A DNA stretch of 64,000 nt from Chloroflexi bacterium 54-19 (GTDB lineage Bacteria; Chloroflexota; Chloroflexia; Chloroheliales; Chloroheliaceae), in NCBI GenBank assembly GCA_001898225.1, contig MKTJ01000047.1, forward strand, positions 353,934 to 417,933, in the 5' to 3' direction. The notes beneath the pieces were generated by a model. It was not told the origin of the DNA, ran no database searches, and saw only the letters and a program-made list of their open reading frames with translations. Positions within the stretch are counted from its first letter, which is position 1. Every line of letters begins with the position of its first letter. Below are positions 25,750-34,152 of this stretch, piece after piece. The position numbers and the translations under genes are program-made.

Positions 25750-26727
25750 TTACTTTTCAGGACTTGGCTGCTTTATTCTGGCCCGGCGGTAGAGGGTGTA
25801 ACCGAACCACGTACCGTAGAAAAGGGTCAATGCGGTGGCGGCGCAGACCAGGCTCAAGATGGTAGACCCGCTAACCTTCTGGACTACCACCAACAGGTCA
25901 CCGGCAATACCGAGTGCAATCGGCACCAGGGCGGCCAGTACCATCACGCTGGAGAATTTGAGCATGCGCTCGGTATCTTCGCCCTGCTCCACGATGCGGT
26001 GGAAAGCCGCCGGGCACATCAAAAAGATAACGCTCAGGGCTATCAGACCCAGGCTGGCTAAGTGGACATATTTAAGGGTTTCCGGCAATTTTTCAAAGCC
26101 ATCCATTAATATCCCGGCAAACTGGAAACCGAGTAAAGCCTGCGCTCCCGGCAGGACTACCCTTGTTTCGGTCAGCACCTGCTCGATTTTATCGGCCAGT
26201 TTGCCGTCATTTTCCTCCTTCTCGTCTTCTTGCATTGCGGCCTCCTTTTCAAGCGGTTTGAAGACCAGTCCCTGCCCGTACCAGGCGAACAGGGCCACCA
26301 GGGCGGTCAGGCCCCCGGCCACGATTGCCTGGACTGTTCCTAAAACCTTTTCAACTGCCAGGTAAATATCTATTCCGAGGCCAAGGGCAAAGGGCAGCAG
26401 AGCCAGGGTTATCACTTTGCGGATAAAGCGGTGAAAGCGGCGGGTGTTATGGTTATGTTCGACCAGTTTATGGTAAGGAGCGGGGGATAGGACCAGGCAA
26501 AGCGTTATTAAAAGTAAGCCAAGCGAGCCCAGTTTGAGGTAACGCGAAAATTCCGGCAGGCGGTCGAAACCGGGATTGAAGACGCCCTGGTAATCGAACC
26601 CAATGAGGATTTGCGCGCCGGTAATCAGAATCAGGCTCTCATCGAGGCCATGTTTTATTTTATCGCTAAGTTTAGCCCGGCCTGGTTTGTCGCCGGACCG
26701 GGGTCTGTCCTCAATTTTCGTAGTCAT
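25750..26727 (-). CDS. Membrane protein with tandem DUF6328-like domains
   Basis: The 325-residue protein is an internal duplication. Repeat one (residues about 24-160) has GAQILIGFDYQGVFN, LKLGSLGLLLITL and SPAPYHKLVEH. Repeat two (about 180-315) has GAQALLGFQFAGILM, VHLASLGLIALSV and CPAAFHRIVEQ. Each half has four predicted membrane helices, joined by an acidic cytoplasmic linker QEDEKEEND. Single-domain versions of about 150 residues are the usual form of the family as I recall it. Function unknown. Confidence 0.75.
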   Translation of the reverse strand: MTTKIEDRPRSGDKPGRAKLSDKIKHGLDESLILITGAQILIGFDYQGVFNPGFDRLPEFSRYLKLGSLGLLLITLCLVLSPAPYHKLVEHNHNTRRFHRFIRKVITLALLPFALGLGIDIYLAVEKVLGTVQAIVAGGLTALVALFAWYGQGLVFKPLEKEAAMQEDEKEENDGKLADKIEQVLTETRVVLPGAQALLGFQFAGILMDGFEKLPETLKYVHLASLGLIALSVIFLMCPAAFHRIVEQGEDTERMLKFSSVMVLAALVPIALGIAGDLLVVVQKVSGSTILSLVCAATALTLFYGTWFGYTLYRRARIKQPSPEK

Positions 26728-26796
26728 AACCTAACTCATCAAAGGGCTTTTGGCCCAAATTTGGTTCTCTTTTCAGCATAGATTATGCCGAACTAG

Positions 26797-27007
26797 TAGG
26801 CAGAGGTCAGAGGGCAGTAGCCAGTAAAAATCAGACAACAGGAAACAAGACAACGCGACAACATTTAACTCAGGAGCAGTTAAAAAAGTAGCCAGAAAAA
26901 GCTAAGATTTTGAGGCAGGTTAAACCCAATCTTCACCGCTATCTACCCAAACTACCCGGTTTCCTCTGACTACTGACTTCTGCCCTCTGGCTACTTGCTT
27001 CTGCCTC
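26797..27007. repeat. Low-complexity GGCAG/CAGTAG repeats flanking a 130-bp core
   Basis: The left part reads GGCAGAGGTCAGAGGGCAG and the right part, in opposite orientation, contains TCTGCCCTCTGGCTAC. Both belong to the same AGT/CAG word family as 8859-8890. The 454-bp spacer 26728-27181 holds these, the tig promoter and no gene. Confidence 0.45.
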
Positions 27008-27074
27008 ATCACGTTAGAGAAACAATAGAGTTTAGCCTAAAATCACAGTTGCTATTTCCTTGGACGCCGATTTT

Positions 27075-27083
27075 TGTTATAAT
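27075..27083 (+). promoter_or_regulatory. Extended -10 promoter of tig
   Basis: TGTTATAAT has a perfect -10 (27078-27083) with the TG extension. The -35 region at the right distance is poor. It lies about 100 bp before tig; an AAGGAG at about 27111 and a small TCTATC/GATAGA hairpin lie in the leader. Confidence 0.65.
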
Positions 27084-27181
27084 CCCCATCAGCCTTTAAA
27101 GAAGAACATTAAGGAGTTCTATCTGACCGACCGGATAGACAGAAGAACTAGAATTTTGAAATACGAAAGTGAGATAACAGG

Positions 27182-28831
27182 TTGAAAATAACCTCTGAAA
27201 AGGACCAGCAAAGCCAGTATATCGTTCGTATCGAAATTGACCCGGCGGAACTGGAAGAGGCCAAAGGCAAAGCGGCCAAGAAACTTTCCAACCAGTTGCG
27301 GATTCCCGGTTTCCGCCCCGGCAAGGCCCCGCGCGCCCTGGTAGAGCGCTTCGTCGGACAGGAGGGTCTGATCGACCAGGCTACCCGTGATTTGTTGCCC
27401 AAGGCTTACGAAAATGCCCTCAAGCAGGAAAATATTAAACCTATTGCCGACCCTCAGTTTAATGTCGAATCGACCGACCCGCTCACTCTTATTGTGACTA
27501 TTCCGGTTGAGCCGACCGTCGAATTGGGCGATTACAAAGGTATCAAGTTTGACCTGGACGAACCTGAAGTTACCGCCGAAGAAGAAGAAAAAGTCTTACA
27601 GCAGTTGATTGACCAGCAAAGCACCTGGGAAGAGCCCGATACCGAGCGCCCTGCCCAGGAAGGCGACCAGGTCGAACTGGATATGCAGACCGTCCGCGAC
27701 GGCGAAACTACCGGCGAACCCTTCCAGCGGACCGGCGTCCTGGGCAAGGGCGAACTCCTGGGCCAGATTGACGACCAGGTGCAGGGTCTGAGCGTTGGCG
27801 AGGAAAAGGTTATCGAGGTAAAGCGGCCTGAACCGGCGGCTGCCCCGGAAGCCGAAACTGCGACCGAAGGCGAAGGCGAGGAAACCGAAGCCGCCGAACC
27901 GGCCCAGAGCGCTGAAGGTGAAGAAACCTCTGATGCCGCCGAAGGTGAAGCCGCTGCTGAAGCCGCCGCCGAGGAAACCGCTGCTGTTGAGCCGATGACC
28001 TTCAAGGTCAAACTGAACAGCATCAAGGTCAAACATGAGCCTGAGGTTAACGACGATTTCGCCCAGTCCGTCCTGCCCGGCGTCAAGACGGTGGACGAAC
28101 TGCACGCGCGTATCCGCGAACAGCTCAAGGCCGAAAAGCTGTCCAAGGCCAAGAGTGAATTGACCGAAAAGATTGTCAAGCAGGCCGTGGAGCAAGCCAC
28201 GGTAGCCGTCCCGCCTATCCTGATTGACGCCGAAATTCACCAGCTTGAAGAAAACATGGCTAACCGGCTCAAACAGCAGAAGCTGACCCTGGACCAATAC
28301 CTCCAGTACACCGGCAAAGACCACGAAGCCCTGCACGAAGAACTCCGTCCCCAGGCTGAGGACCGGGTGAAGACCGTGCTGGTATTGCGCGAGATTGCTA
28401 CCCAGGAAGGTATTACGGTTGAGCAAGCCGATTTCGACAAGGAAATCGAGCGAATGGTCGAGCAGTTCACCAAAGACCTGCCGGAAGAAAGCCGCGAGGC
28501 CCAGGCCGCCAGCATGCGTGAATTCCTGGCGAACGAGCAGACCCAGCAGCAGGTCCGCGATACTATCTTTAGCACCAAGCTGACTGACCGCCTGATTGAA
28601 CTCGCTACCGGTGTAAAACCGGCTGACGAGGTCGAGTTCGCCGATGTCCCGGCTGATAGCGCCCGCGAAACCGAAGCGGAGCAATTGCTGGAAGAAGCTA
28701 CCAACAACCCGGAGACCGCCGATATTCCCGAAGCGCTCCCGGCTGACGAGGTGGAAACCCCGGCTGACCAGGGCGCGACCGAGGAAAAGCCCAGGTCTGG
28801 CCGCAGCAAAAGTAAAAAGGCCACCGAATAA
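27182..28831 (+). CDS. tig: Trigger factor with acidic insertion in the PPIase domain
   Basis: The protein has 549 residues, against about 430-450 normally. The ribosome-binding loop GFRPGKAP (residues 43-50) identifies trigger factor, which binds at the ribosome exit tunnel and holds nascent chains. The FKBP-like domain runs from about 113 to 285, but residues about 216-270 are an Ala/Glu/Pro/Thr-rich low-complexity insertion. The C-terminal chaperone arms span about 285-475, followed by a 70-residue acidic tail ending in KSKKATE. The start is TTG at 27182, supported by homology to MKVT-type N-termini. clpP follows 100 bp downstream. Confidence 0.93.
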   Translation: MKITSEKDQQSQYIVRIEIDPAELEEAKGKAAKKLSNQLRIPGFRPGKAPRALVERFVGQEGLIDQATRDLLPKAYENALKQENIKPIADPQFNVESTDPLTLIVTIPVEPTVELGDYKGIKFDLDEPEVTAEEEEKVLQQLIDQQSTWEEPDTERPAQEGDQVELDMQTVRDGETTGEPFQRTGVLGKGELLGQIDDQVQGLSVGEEKVIEVKRPEPAAAPEAETATEGEGEETEAAEPAQSAEGEETSDAAEGEAAAEAAAEETAAVEPMTFKVKLNSIKVKHEPEVNDDFAQSVLPGVKTVDELHARIREQLKAEKLSKAKSELTEKIVKQAVEQATVAVPPILIDAEIHQLEENMANRLKQQKLTLDQYLQYTGKDHEALHEELRPQAEDRVKTVLVLREIATQEGITVEQADFDKEIERMVEQFTKDLPEESREAQAASMREFLANEQTQQQVRDTIFSTKLTDRLIELATGVKPADEVEFADVPADSARETEAEQLLEEATNNPETADIPEALPADEVETPADQGATEEKPRSGRSKSKKATE

Positions 28832-28838
28832 TTTTACC

Positions 28839-28867
28839 GGGCCGGCCCCTGGCAAAAGGACCGGCCC
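28839..28867 (+). other. GC-rich hairpin between tig and clpP
   Basis: GGGCCGGCCC and GGACCGGCCC pair over ten bases with one mismatch and a nine-base loop. No T-run follows, so it is more likely an mRNA stability or attenuation element than a terminator. Confidence 0.5.
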
Positions 28868-28932
28868 AAACCAATAATAACAATTTCCAGGTTTGCCGTA
28901 CCAAACGACGGTAAACACCAGGGAGGAAAATC

Positions 28933-29610
28933 ATGGGCAAGATACATTTACCCGAATATTACGAAAGGGCTATTGATACTGGTATCGTTAAGCCGGAAGC
29001 GGTTATTCCTTACGTAATTGAAAATACCAACCGGGGCGAGCGCCAGTACGATGTTTACAGCCGCCTGCTCCGCGAGCGTATTATTTTCCTGGGCACCGGC
29101 ATTGACGACCAGATTGCCAATGTGGTGATTGCCCAGTTGCTTTTCCTGGCCTATGAAGACCCGGAACGCGATATTTCGATTTATATCAATAGCCCCGGCG
29201 GCTCGATTACGGCTGGCCTGGCTATCTATGATGCGATGCAATTTGTCGAGCCGGACGTGGTAACGATGTGCATGGGCCTGGCCGCCTCGATGGCGACCGT
29301 GCTGCTCTGCGCGGGGAACCCCGGCAAACGCTTTGCTCTGCCGAACTCGACCATCCACCAGCACCCGGCGGGTGGCGGTATGCAGGGTTACGCCCCGGAC
29401 GTAGAAATCCAGGCCCGCTACCTGCTCGATATGCAGCGCAAGGTCCGCGAGATTATGGCGAAGCACACCGGCCAGCCCTACGAACGGATTAGCCGCGACT
29501 TCGACCGCGACCACTACTTCACCCCGGAAGAAGCCAAAGAGTATGGCATCATTGATGAAATTCTCGATCCCGGCAAATCCCTGCGTGAAGCCGCCAGTCT
29601 CACCAAGTAA
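28933..29610 (+). CDS. clpP: ATP-dependent Clp protease proteolytic subunit
   Basis: The 225-residue serine protease has the nucleophile Ser119 in MGLAASMATVLL, His144 in TIHQHPAGG, and an Asp in SRDFDRDHYF (about residue 193). The oxyanion strand INSPGGSITAG is intact. ClpP forms a double heptamer degrading proteins fed by ClpX or ClpA/C; neither ATPase gene is in the window. GGGAGGAAA precedes the ATG. The tig-clpP order is common in bacteria. A strong terminator follows. Confidence 0.96.
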   Translation: MGKIHLPEYYERAIDTGIVKPEAVIPYVIENTNRGERQYDVYSRLLRERIIFLGTGIDDQIANVVIAQLLFLAYEDPERDISIYINSPGGSITAGLAIYDAMQFVEPDVVTMCMGLAASMATVLLCAGNPGKRFALPNSTIHQHPAGGGMQGYAPDVEIQARYLLDMQRKVREIMAKHTGQPYERISRDFDRDHYFTPEEAKEYGIIDEILDPGKSLREAASLTK

Positions 29611-29622
29611 AGTTTTTGAAAT

Positions 29623-29653
29623 AAAAAAGCGCCTTTGACGGGCGCTTTTTTTA
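29623..29653. terminator. Terminator after clpP
   Basis: AAAAAAGCGCC pairs with GGCGCTTTTTT around TTTGACG... (short loop), with A-run and T-run on either side, so it can act for clpP and for the convergent acetyltransferase gene. Confidence 0.9.
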
Positions 29654-29666
29654 TCCTCTTTTTAAG

Positions 29667-30179
29667 TTAGTCCTGGTTCGAGGGGATTAGCCGCTCGACA
29701 ATTACCATGTCCTGCCAGACCCCGTCCACTTTGCCGTGTTTTTTGTGGATACCGACTTCCTCGAAGCCGAGCGACCCCAGCAGGTGGCGGCTGGCCTGGT
29801 TTTGGACCAGGACCCGCGAAACCAGTTTCCAGAAACCGGCCTTTTCAGCCTGGGCAATAAGGGTTTCCATTGCCAGCCGTCCGGCCCCGCACCCGCGAAA
29901 CTCGGCGTCAACGTAGACCGAAAATTCAGCGATACCGGCATAACACTCGTGATAGCTGTAGGTTGCGGTAGAGGCAAAGGCGATAACCCGGCCTCGCCGC
30001 TCGACTACCACTATCGGATGGATTCCATCAAACCAATTCTTAATCTCGTAAGCTTCCCTTAAACGGACTTCACAGGTGGCGTGGTGGCCTTCGATACCCT
30101 GGTTATAGATGGCGGCAATCGCCGGGGCGTCGGCCAGGGTCGCCCGGCGGGCCTGACCGACTTCAGTTTCCACAGACAT
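29667..30179 (-). CDS. arsN1: GNAT N-acetyltransferase of the PAT / ArsN1 type
   Basis: A 170-residue acetyltransferase. IAAIYNQGIEGHHATCEV at the N-terminus, CYAGIAEFSVYVDAEFRG (beta strand 4 plus the acetyl-CoA loop RGCGAGRLAME) and GFWKLVSRVLVQNQASRHLL are hallmark segments of phosphinothricin/methionine-sulfoximine acetyltransferases, and the EFSVYV and FWKLVSR forms resemble ArsN1 arsinothricin acetyltransferases as I recall them. It would acetylate a glutamate-analogue antibiotic with acetyl-CoA. No arsenic gene is adjacent, so ArsN1 versus PAT substrate remains open. Confidence 0.78.
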   Translation of the reverse strand: MSVETEVGQARRATLADAPAIAAIYNQGIEGHHATCEVRLREAYEIKNWFDGIHPIVVVERRGRVIAFASTATYSYHECYAGIAEFSVYVDAEFRGCGAGRLAMETLIAQAEKAGFWKLVSRVLVQNQASRHLLGSLGFEEVGIHKKHGKVDGVWQDMVIVERLIPSNQD

Positions 30180-30607
30180 TTGTTAAGTTTTTTACCTCGA
30201 ATTAGTTCTATTTTTTTATAATTTCTCGCGCTACCCGGCCTCAATTTTCGCCGGTTTTTGCCCTATCTCGGCAACGGCCCCTCATAATACCAGACCGGAC
30301 CTCCCGCGACAATGGTGATTATCACAAATTTTGGGCCAGGGTCGCGCTTTTTCTGACCCGTTTATACTACAAATTTAGTTTACCGCTCAAACCTAAAAAA
30401 GCTATAAATTATGGATAACATAGTATAAAGGTTTCCTAAAGGTTGCTTCCCCGGATGCTATAATAGGTAGAGACTATTTGCGAAAGGTGCACCTGGGAAA
30501 CATCGCAATCATCAATTTAACTTTTGCGACTTTTTTAACACCGGAAACGTAATAAGATTAGCAGGACTTGACAGGCGCAGCTTCAAATTTCAAATAAAAT
30601 TGCGTGA
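30180..30607. other. Intergenic stretch with one extended -10 promoter
   Basis: These 428 bases lie between divergent genes. The only clear signal is TGCTATAAT at 30456-30464 on the plus strand, an extended -10 promoter that could serve the broken DUF1275 gene. I see no recognisable coding remnant of the missing first half of that gene here. Confidence 0.45.
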
Positions 30608-31251
30608 GTGCGGACCGGGGAGGCCAGGGTGGCGGTTTCTGTAACTTCCGTGGGGAAAAATAATCCTGGTTGGGCTGACCGGCTGACCTCAGAATCACCG
30701 GGCAGTTTTTTATTGAGTTTTGTTGCCGGATTTGGCCGGTCGCGCAAGCTCGAAATCGCGCCTTTGTTACTGGTCTGCGAGGTGATTTTACTTAGCGCTT
30801 TCCTGGTTACGGGTGTTTTGCTGACACCGCCGGGACGGTTCGAGTTTGATGAAATGCGCACGCTTATCGTTGGCGGGTGTGGGGTGCTGGCGATAGGTAT
30901 CCAGAATGCTTTGATGCGTGAGGCTTTTACGACTTTTCTGGCGACCAATATGATGACAGGCAATTTTACCCAGTTTACGATAGACCTGTCGAACCTGCTA
31001 CGAAATCTTTTTAGCAGTCACCGCTCGAAAGACGATACGAACCAAATTATCAAAAGAATCCGGCGTTACGGGAATGCGCTCCTGGGTTTTTGCTGTGGTC
31101 CGCAGGCGGGGCCTTTGGTGTCTCGATGTGGCATTTCTGGTCTGTCCTGCTGCCCCTGGCCGTGATAGCTCTCCTGGCGACGGCCACTTCTGCCAGGACG
31201 CCAGCCAGGACCGCGCAAAGCCTGCAAAGTGCTGATTTGAAGAAAAGCTGA
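30608..31251 (+). pseudogene. Truncated and frameshifted DUF1275 (YoaK-like) membrane protein
   Basis: The frame from 30608 encodes FLLSFVAGFG, two membrane helices, and IGIQNALMREAFTTFLATNMMTGNFTQFTID split over the family's conserved second half. At a T5 run (31087-31091) the frame breaks and would stop at about 31165. Adding one T restores GFLLWSAGGAFGVSMWHFW and a further helix ending at 31249-31251. The usual first half of DUF1275, with its own FTAHVTGN-type motif, is missing upstream. So the gene is 5'-truncated and frameshifted. The homopolymer could also be a sequencing error. Confidence 0.65.
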
Positions 31252-31315
31252 CCTGGGTATGGGTCGGAAAAGATAAAATGAAGATAGAAGTAAGCGCTAA
31301 AGGAGGAAAGCTTTA

Positions 31316-32269
31316 ATGGCACTTCTAATCGAAAATATAAGTAAAAGTTTTGCCAGTGTGCAGGCCGTCCGCAATCTTTCGATGCAGGTCCAGCCAGGCG
31401 AAATTTTTGGCTTTCTGGGGCCGAACGGGGCCGGAAAGACCACCACTATCCGCATGATTCTCGATATTCTACGGCCCGACAGCGGCAAAATTACCTGGGC
31501 CGGTAAGCCGGTCGGGGAGATTCCGCGCAAAGCCTGGGGCTATCTACCGGAGGAACGCGGCTTGTATCCCAAAATGAACGTGGATGACCAGCTTATCTTC
31601 CTGGCCCGCCTTTACGGGATGGATAAGACCACCGTCAAGAAAGAACTGGATGAGTGGCTGGAACGCTTCCAGATTACGACTTACCGCAAGAAAAAGGTCG
31701 AAGAACTTTCCAAAGGTAACCAGCAAAAGGTTCAATTCCTGGCAACCATCCTGCACGACCCGGAAATTTTGGTTATGGATGAACCTTTTAGCGGCCTCGA
31801 CCCGGTAAACGTCAATTTGCTGAAAGACGCTTTTTTGGAAATGCACCGGCGAGGCAAGACCATTATTTTCTCGACCCACCAGATGGAACAGGTCGAAGAA
31901 CTGTGCGAGAATATTTCGATTATCAACAAGGGACAGGTGGTGGTTGAAGGCAGCGTGCGCCAGGTCAAACGTAGCGCCGGGCGGAGCGTGGTCCGGTTGG
32001 CCCTGGATAACGACCCACAAATAGGCTGGCTCGACCAGGTGCCGGGCGTGACCGTTACCAAGCGGCGGCAGGATTACGTGGAATTCAACCTCACCGCCCC
32101 GGCCACGACCGACCAGATTTTGCAAACAGCCTTACAGCGCGGCGGCCATATCACCCTTTTTGAACTGGGCGAACCGTCCTTGAACGACATCTTCATCGAG
32201 CGGGTAGGTGGGATTGCCCAGCCCGATGTGCCGGTACCGGCGGCAACCAGTACCGTTCCGGGCCGCTAA
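31316..32269 (+). CDS. ABC transporter ATPase, NatA-type (DUF4162 C-terminus)
   Basis: The 317-residue protein has Walker A GPNGAGKTT, the unusual but family-typical signature LSKGNQQKVQF, Walker B ILVMDEPFSGLDP and the H-loop STHQME. Residues about 215-300 form the DUF4162 extension (FIERVGG near the end) seen in NatA-like exporters of sodium, antibiotics or lipids. AAAGGAGGAAAG precedes ATG. It is followed after 111 bp by its permease, forming a two-gene exporter. Confidence 0.9.
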   Translation: MALLIENISKSFASVQAVRNLSMQVQPGEIFGFLGPNGAGKTTTIRMILDILRPDSGKITWAGKPVGEIPRKAWGYLPEERGLYPKMNVDDQLIFLARLYGMDKTTVKKELDEWLERFQITTYRKKKVEELSKGNQQKVQFLATILHDPEILVMDEPFSGLDPVNVNLLKDAFLEMHRRGKTIIFSTHQMEQVEELCENISIINKGQVVVEGSVRQVKRSAGRSVVRLALDNDPQIGWLDQVPGVTVTKRRQDYVEFNLTAPATTDQILQTALQRGGHITLFELGEPSLNDIFIERVGGIAQPDVPVPAATSTVPGR

Positions 32270-32380
32270 ACAGAAAATAGTGTAAGGTTAATTGAACGAG
32301 GGAACAAGCTTTTAAGGGCAAGGTTCGGGTAAATAGCCCCGGACTTGCCAGGAAAACGTTCCGTGAAAAGGAGCTTGACA

Positions 32381-33811
32381 GTGGCTTTTTTAAGAAATCG
32401 AAACGGACGGAAAGACCCGGCCTCTCAGGATGAAGCTCGTAGCAATGACGCAGTTATGATAACGGCAGCCAATCACGCCGCCAGCCAGAACGCCCGCAAC
32501 ATTCCTTTGATTATCGAGAGAGAGTATAAGGCGCGGGTGCAGAAACGCTCGTTTGTGGTTGGCACTATTATCCTGGTGGTGCTGGTAATCCTGGCGGCCT
32601 GCGTCCCGACCGTCATCGAGCTAATCAGTTCGAACTCCCAGTCGAAAATCGCGGTGGTCAACCAGGCTAACCAGGTGGCCGGGCTCGACCCGGTAAATTA
32701 TATCTCGACCCAGCTAAATACTACCATCAGTAGCACCGGCCAACTCCAGGCGGTCCCTTCTTCCAAGCCCAAGTTTACCGTAGAGTCGGGCCAGCCTGGC
32801 GACATCAGCTCTTTGCGCCAGCAGGTCCGGGATGGTAAGTTGGACGCCCTCCTGGTGATAAACCGGGCTGCTGCGGGCGATTTAAACTTCGAATATTTTA
32901 GCAACAGCAGCCCGACAGGCACTACCGCCGCCCAGATTCAGGCAGCTACGACCCAGTTAAATTTTCTTGACAAGCTGGGGCGGCTAGGGATTTCACAGAC
33001 CCAGTTATCCACCCTTTTCCAGTCGCCTAACCTGACCGCTACCAGCGTGTCCGATGAAAAATCGGGCCGGACTCCGGAAGAATCCGCCGCGGCAACTCTG
33101 GTAGTAACGCTGGGGGTTATCCTGATTTTCACCACGATTTTGCAATATGGCGCGACGGTGGCCCAGGGCGCGGTAGAGGAAAAAAGTAACCGCATCATGG
33201 AAATCATGATTAATGCCGCCACGCCGTTCCAGCTTATGATTGGCAAAATCATCGGTATCGGGTTGGCCGGGGTGACCCAGGTGGCGGCCCTGGCGGCGGC
33301 CGGGATTGTTGCTGTCCTGGCGCAAGACCCGCTAAAAAAGGTCCTCTTGAATAACGCGACCGGGGGCACTCAGATTGATATAACCGGGTTATCGGTGGGC
33401 TTGCTTGGCCTGGTGGTCCTCTACTTCATCCTGGGGTTCCTGCTTTACGGCACTCTCTATGCTGCCGTGGGGTCACTGGTCAGCCGCCAGGAAGATGTCC
33501 AGACCGCCCTGGCTCCCCTGACCTTCCTGTTTATGGCCGGTTACTTTGTCAGTATCTTCTCGCTGAGCGCAACCGATACGTTGTGGGTAAAGATTCTTTC
33601 TTTCGTGCCTTTCTTTACCCCGACCCTGATGCTCAGTCGCGCCGGGATTTCTGAACTGGACTGGTGGGAAGTGCCCCTTAGCATCGTGATTATGCTGGTT
33701 TCTATCATCGTCTTTACCTGGCTGGCCGGACGCATCTACCGGGCCGGGGTGCTGATGTACGGTCAGAAGGCCAACCTGGGCCGCCTGTTCAAATTGGCCC
33801 TTTCCCGCTAA
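32381..33811 (+). CDS. ABC-2 type permease, NatB-like
   Basis: GTG at 32381 with AAAAGGAG seven bases upstream gives 476 residues. A first TM (about residues 65-90) is followed by a large extracytoplasmic domain (about 90-285), then five or six TM helices. The cytoplasmic loop EEKSNRIMEIMINAATPFQLMIGKI is the conserved coupling motif of NatB/ABC2_membrane_3 permeases (shown here as EEKSNRIMEIMINA). It pairs with the ATPase upstream. Substrate unknown; ions or peptide antibiotics are typical for the family. A terminator follows. Confidence 0.88.
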   Translation: MAFLRNRNGRKDPASQDEARSNDAVMITAANHAASQNARNIPLIIEREYKARVQKRSFVVGTIILVVLVILAACVPTVIELISSNSQSKIAVVNQANQVAGLDPVNYISTQLNTTISSTGQLQAVPSSKPKFTVESGQPGDISSLRQQVRDGKLDALLVINRAAAGDLNFEYFSNSSPTGTTAAQIQAATTQLNFLDKLGRLGISQTQLSTLFQSPNLTATSVSDEKSGRTPEESAAATLVVTLGVILIFTTILQYGATVAQGAVEEKSNRIMEIMINAATPFQLMIGKIIGIGLAGVTQVAALAAAGIVAVLAQDPLKKVLLNNATGGTQIDITGLSVGLLGLVVLYFILGFLLYGTLYAAVGSLVSRQEDVQTALAPLTFLFMAGYFVSIFSLSATDTLWVKILSFVPFFTPTLMLSRAGISELDWWEVPLSIVIMLVSIIVFTWLAGRIYRAGVLMYGQKANLGRLFKLALSR

Positions 33812-33836
33812 CAATAAATTCTGAGTCCTAATTACG

Positions 33837-33870
33837 GGAGGCAGCCGCACCACGGTTGCCTCCTGTTTTT
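33837..33870 (+). terminator. Terminator of the ABC exporter operon
   Basis: GGAGGCAGCC pairs with GGTTGCCTCC (one wobble/mismatch), loop GCACCAC, followed by TGTTTTT. Confidence 0.85.
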
Positions 33871-34152
33871 GGTTTCCCTCAATAATTTAACCTCGGTACC
33901 AACCGGCCCTTTTTCTAGAAGCGACCTACGGAATGAAAAGGTAAATTTAAGGCTCCCCTAAAGGATGCTAGGACTTTCGTAATATTTACTGTCAGGTTAA
34001 TTTAGTGTAGTCTTGGCAAAGTGGTTAGGTACCAAAATTATCCGGCGCGGTCAGGGTTAACTACAACCAATCCTACATTTTCTTTCTTCCTTCCCACCCT
34101 ACCCCGACGACCAATTAATAAGCCGCCTAGAAAAGTGGAGTATTGATTATTT
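33871..34152. other. Leader region of the GGDEF-STAND gene
   Basis: No gene is visible here. The word TTAGGTACCAAAA at about 34026-34038 recurs at about 41522-41534 after nadB. I looked for a c-di-GMP riboswitch because of the downstream GGDEF domain and found no convincing match. Confidence 0.3.

Noticed and set aside
27596..28918. Long open frame (440 codons) antisense to tig
   Set aside because: It is the mirror of a biased GC-rich gene, has Leu/Phe/Gly-rich low-information composition, lacks a ribosome binding site and covers a clearly real gene.
33871..34152. c-di-GMP riboswitch in front of the GGDEF gene
   Set aside because: I could not find the conserved core sequence or a convincing pair of stems; a covariance-model search would be needed.
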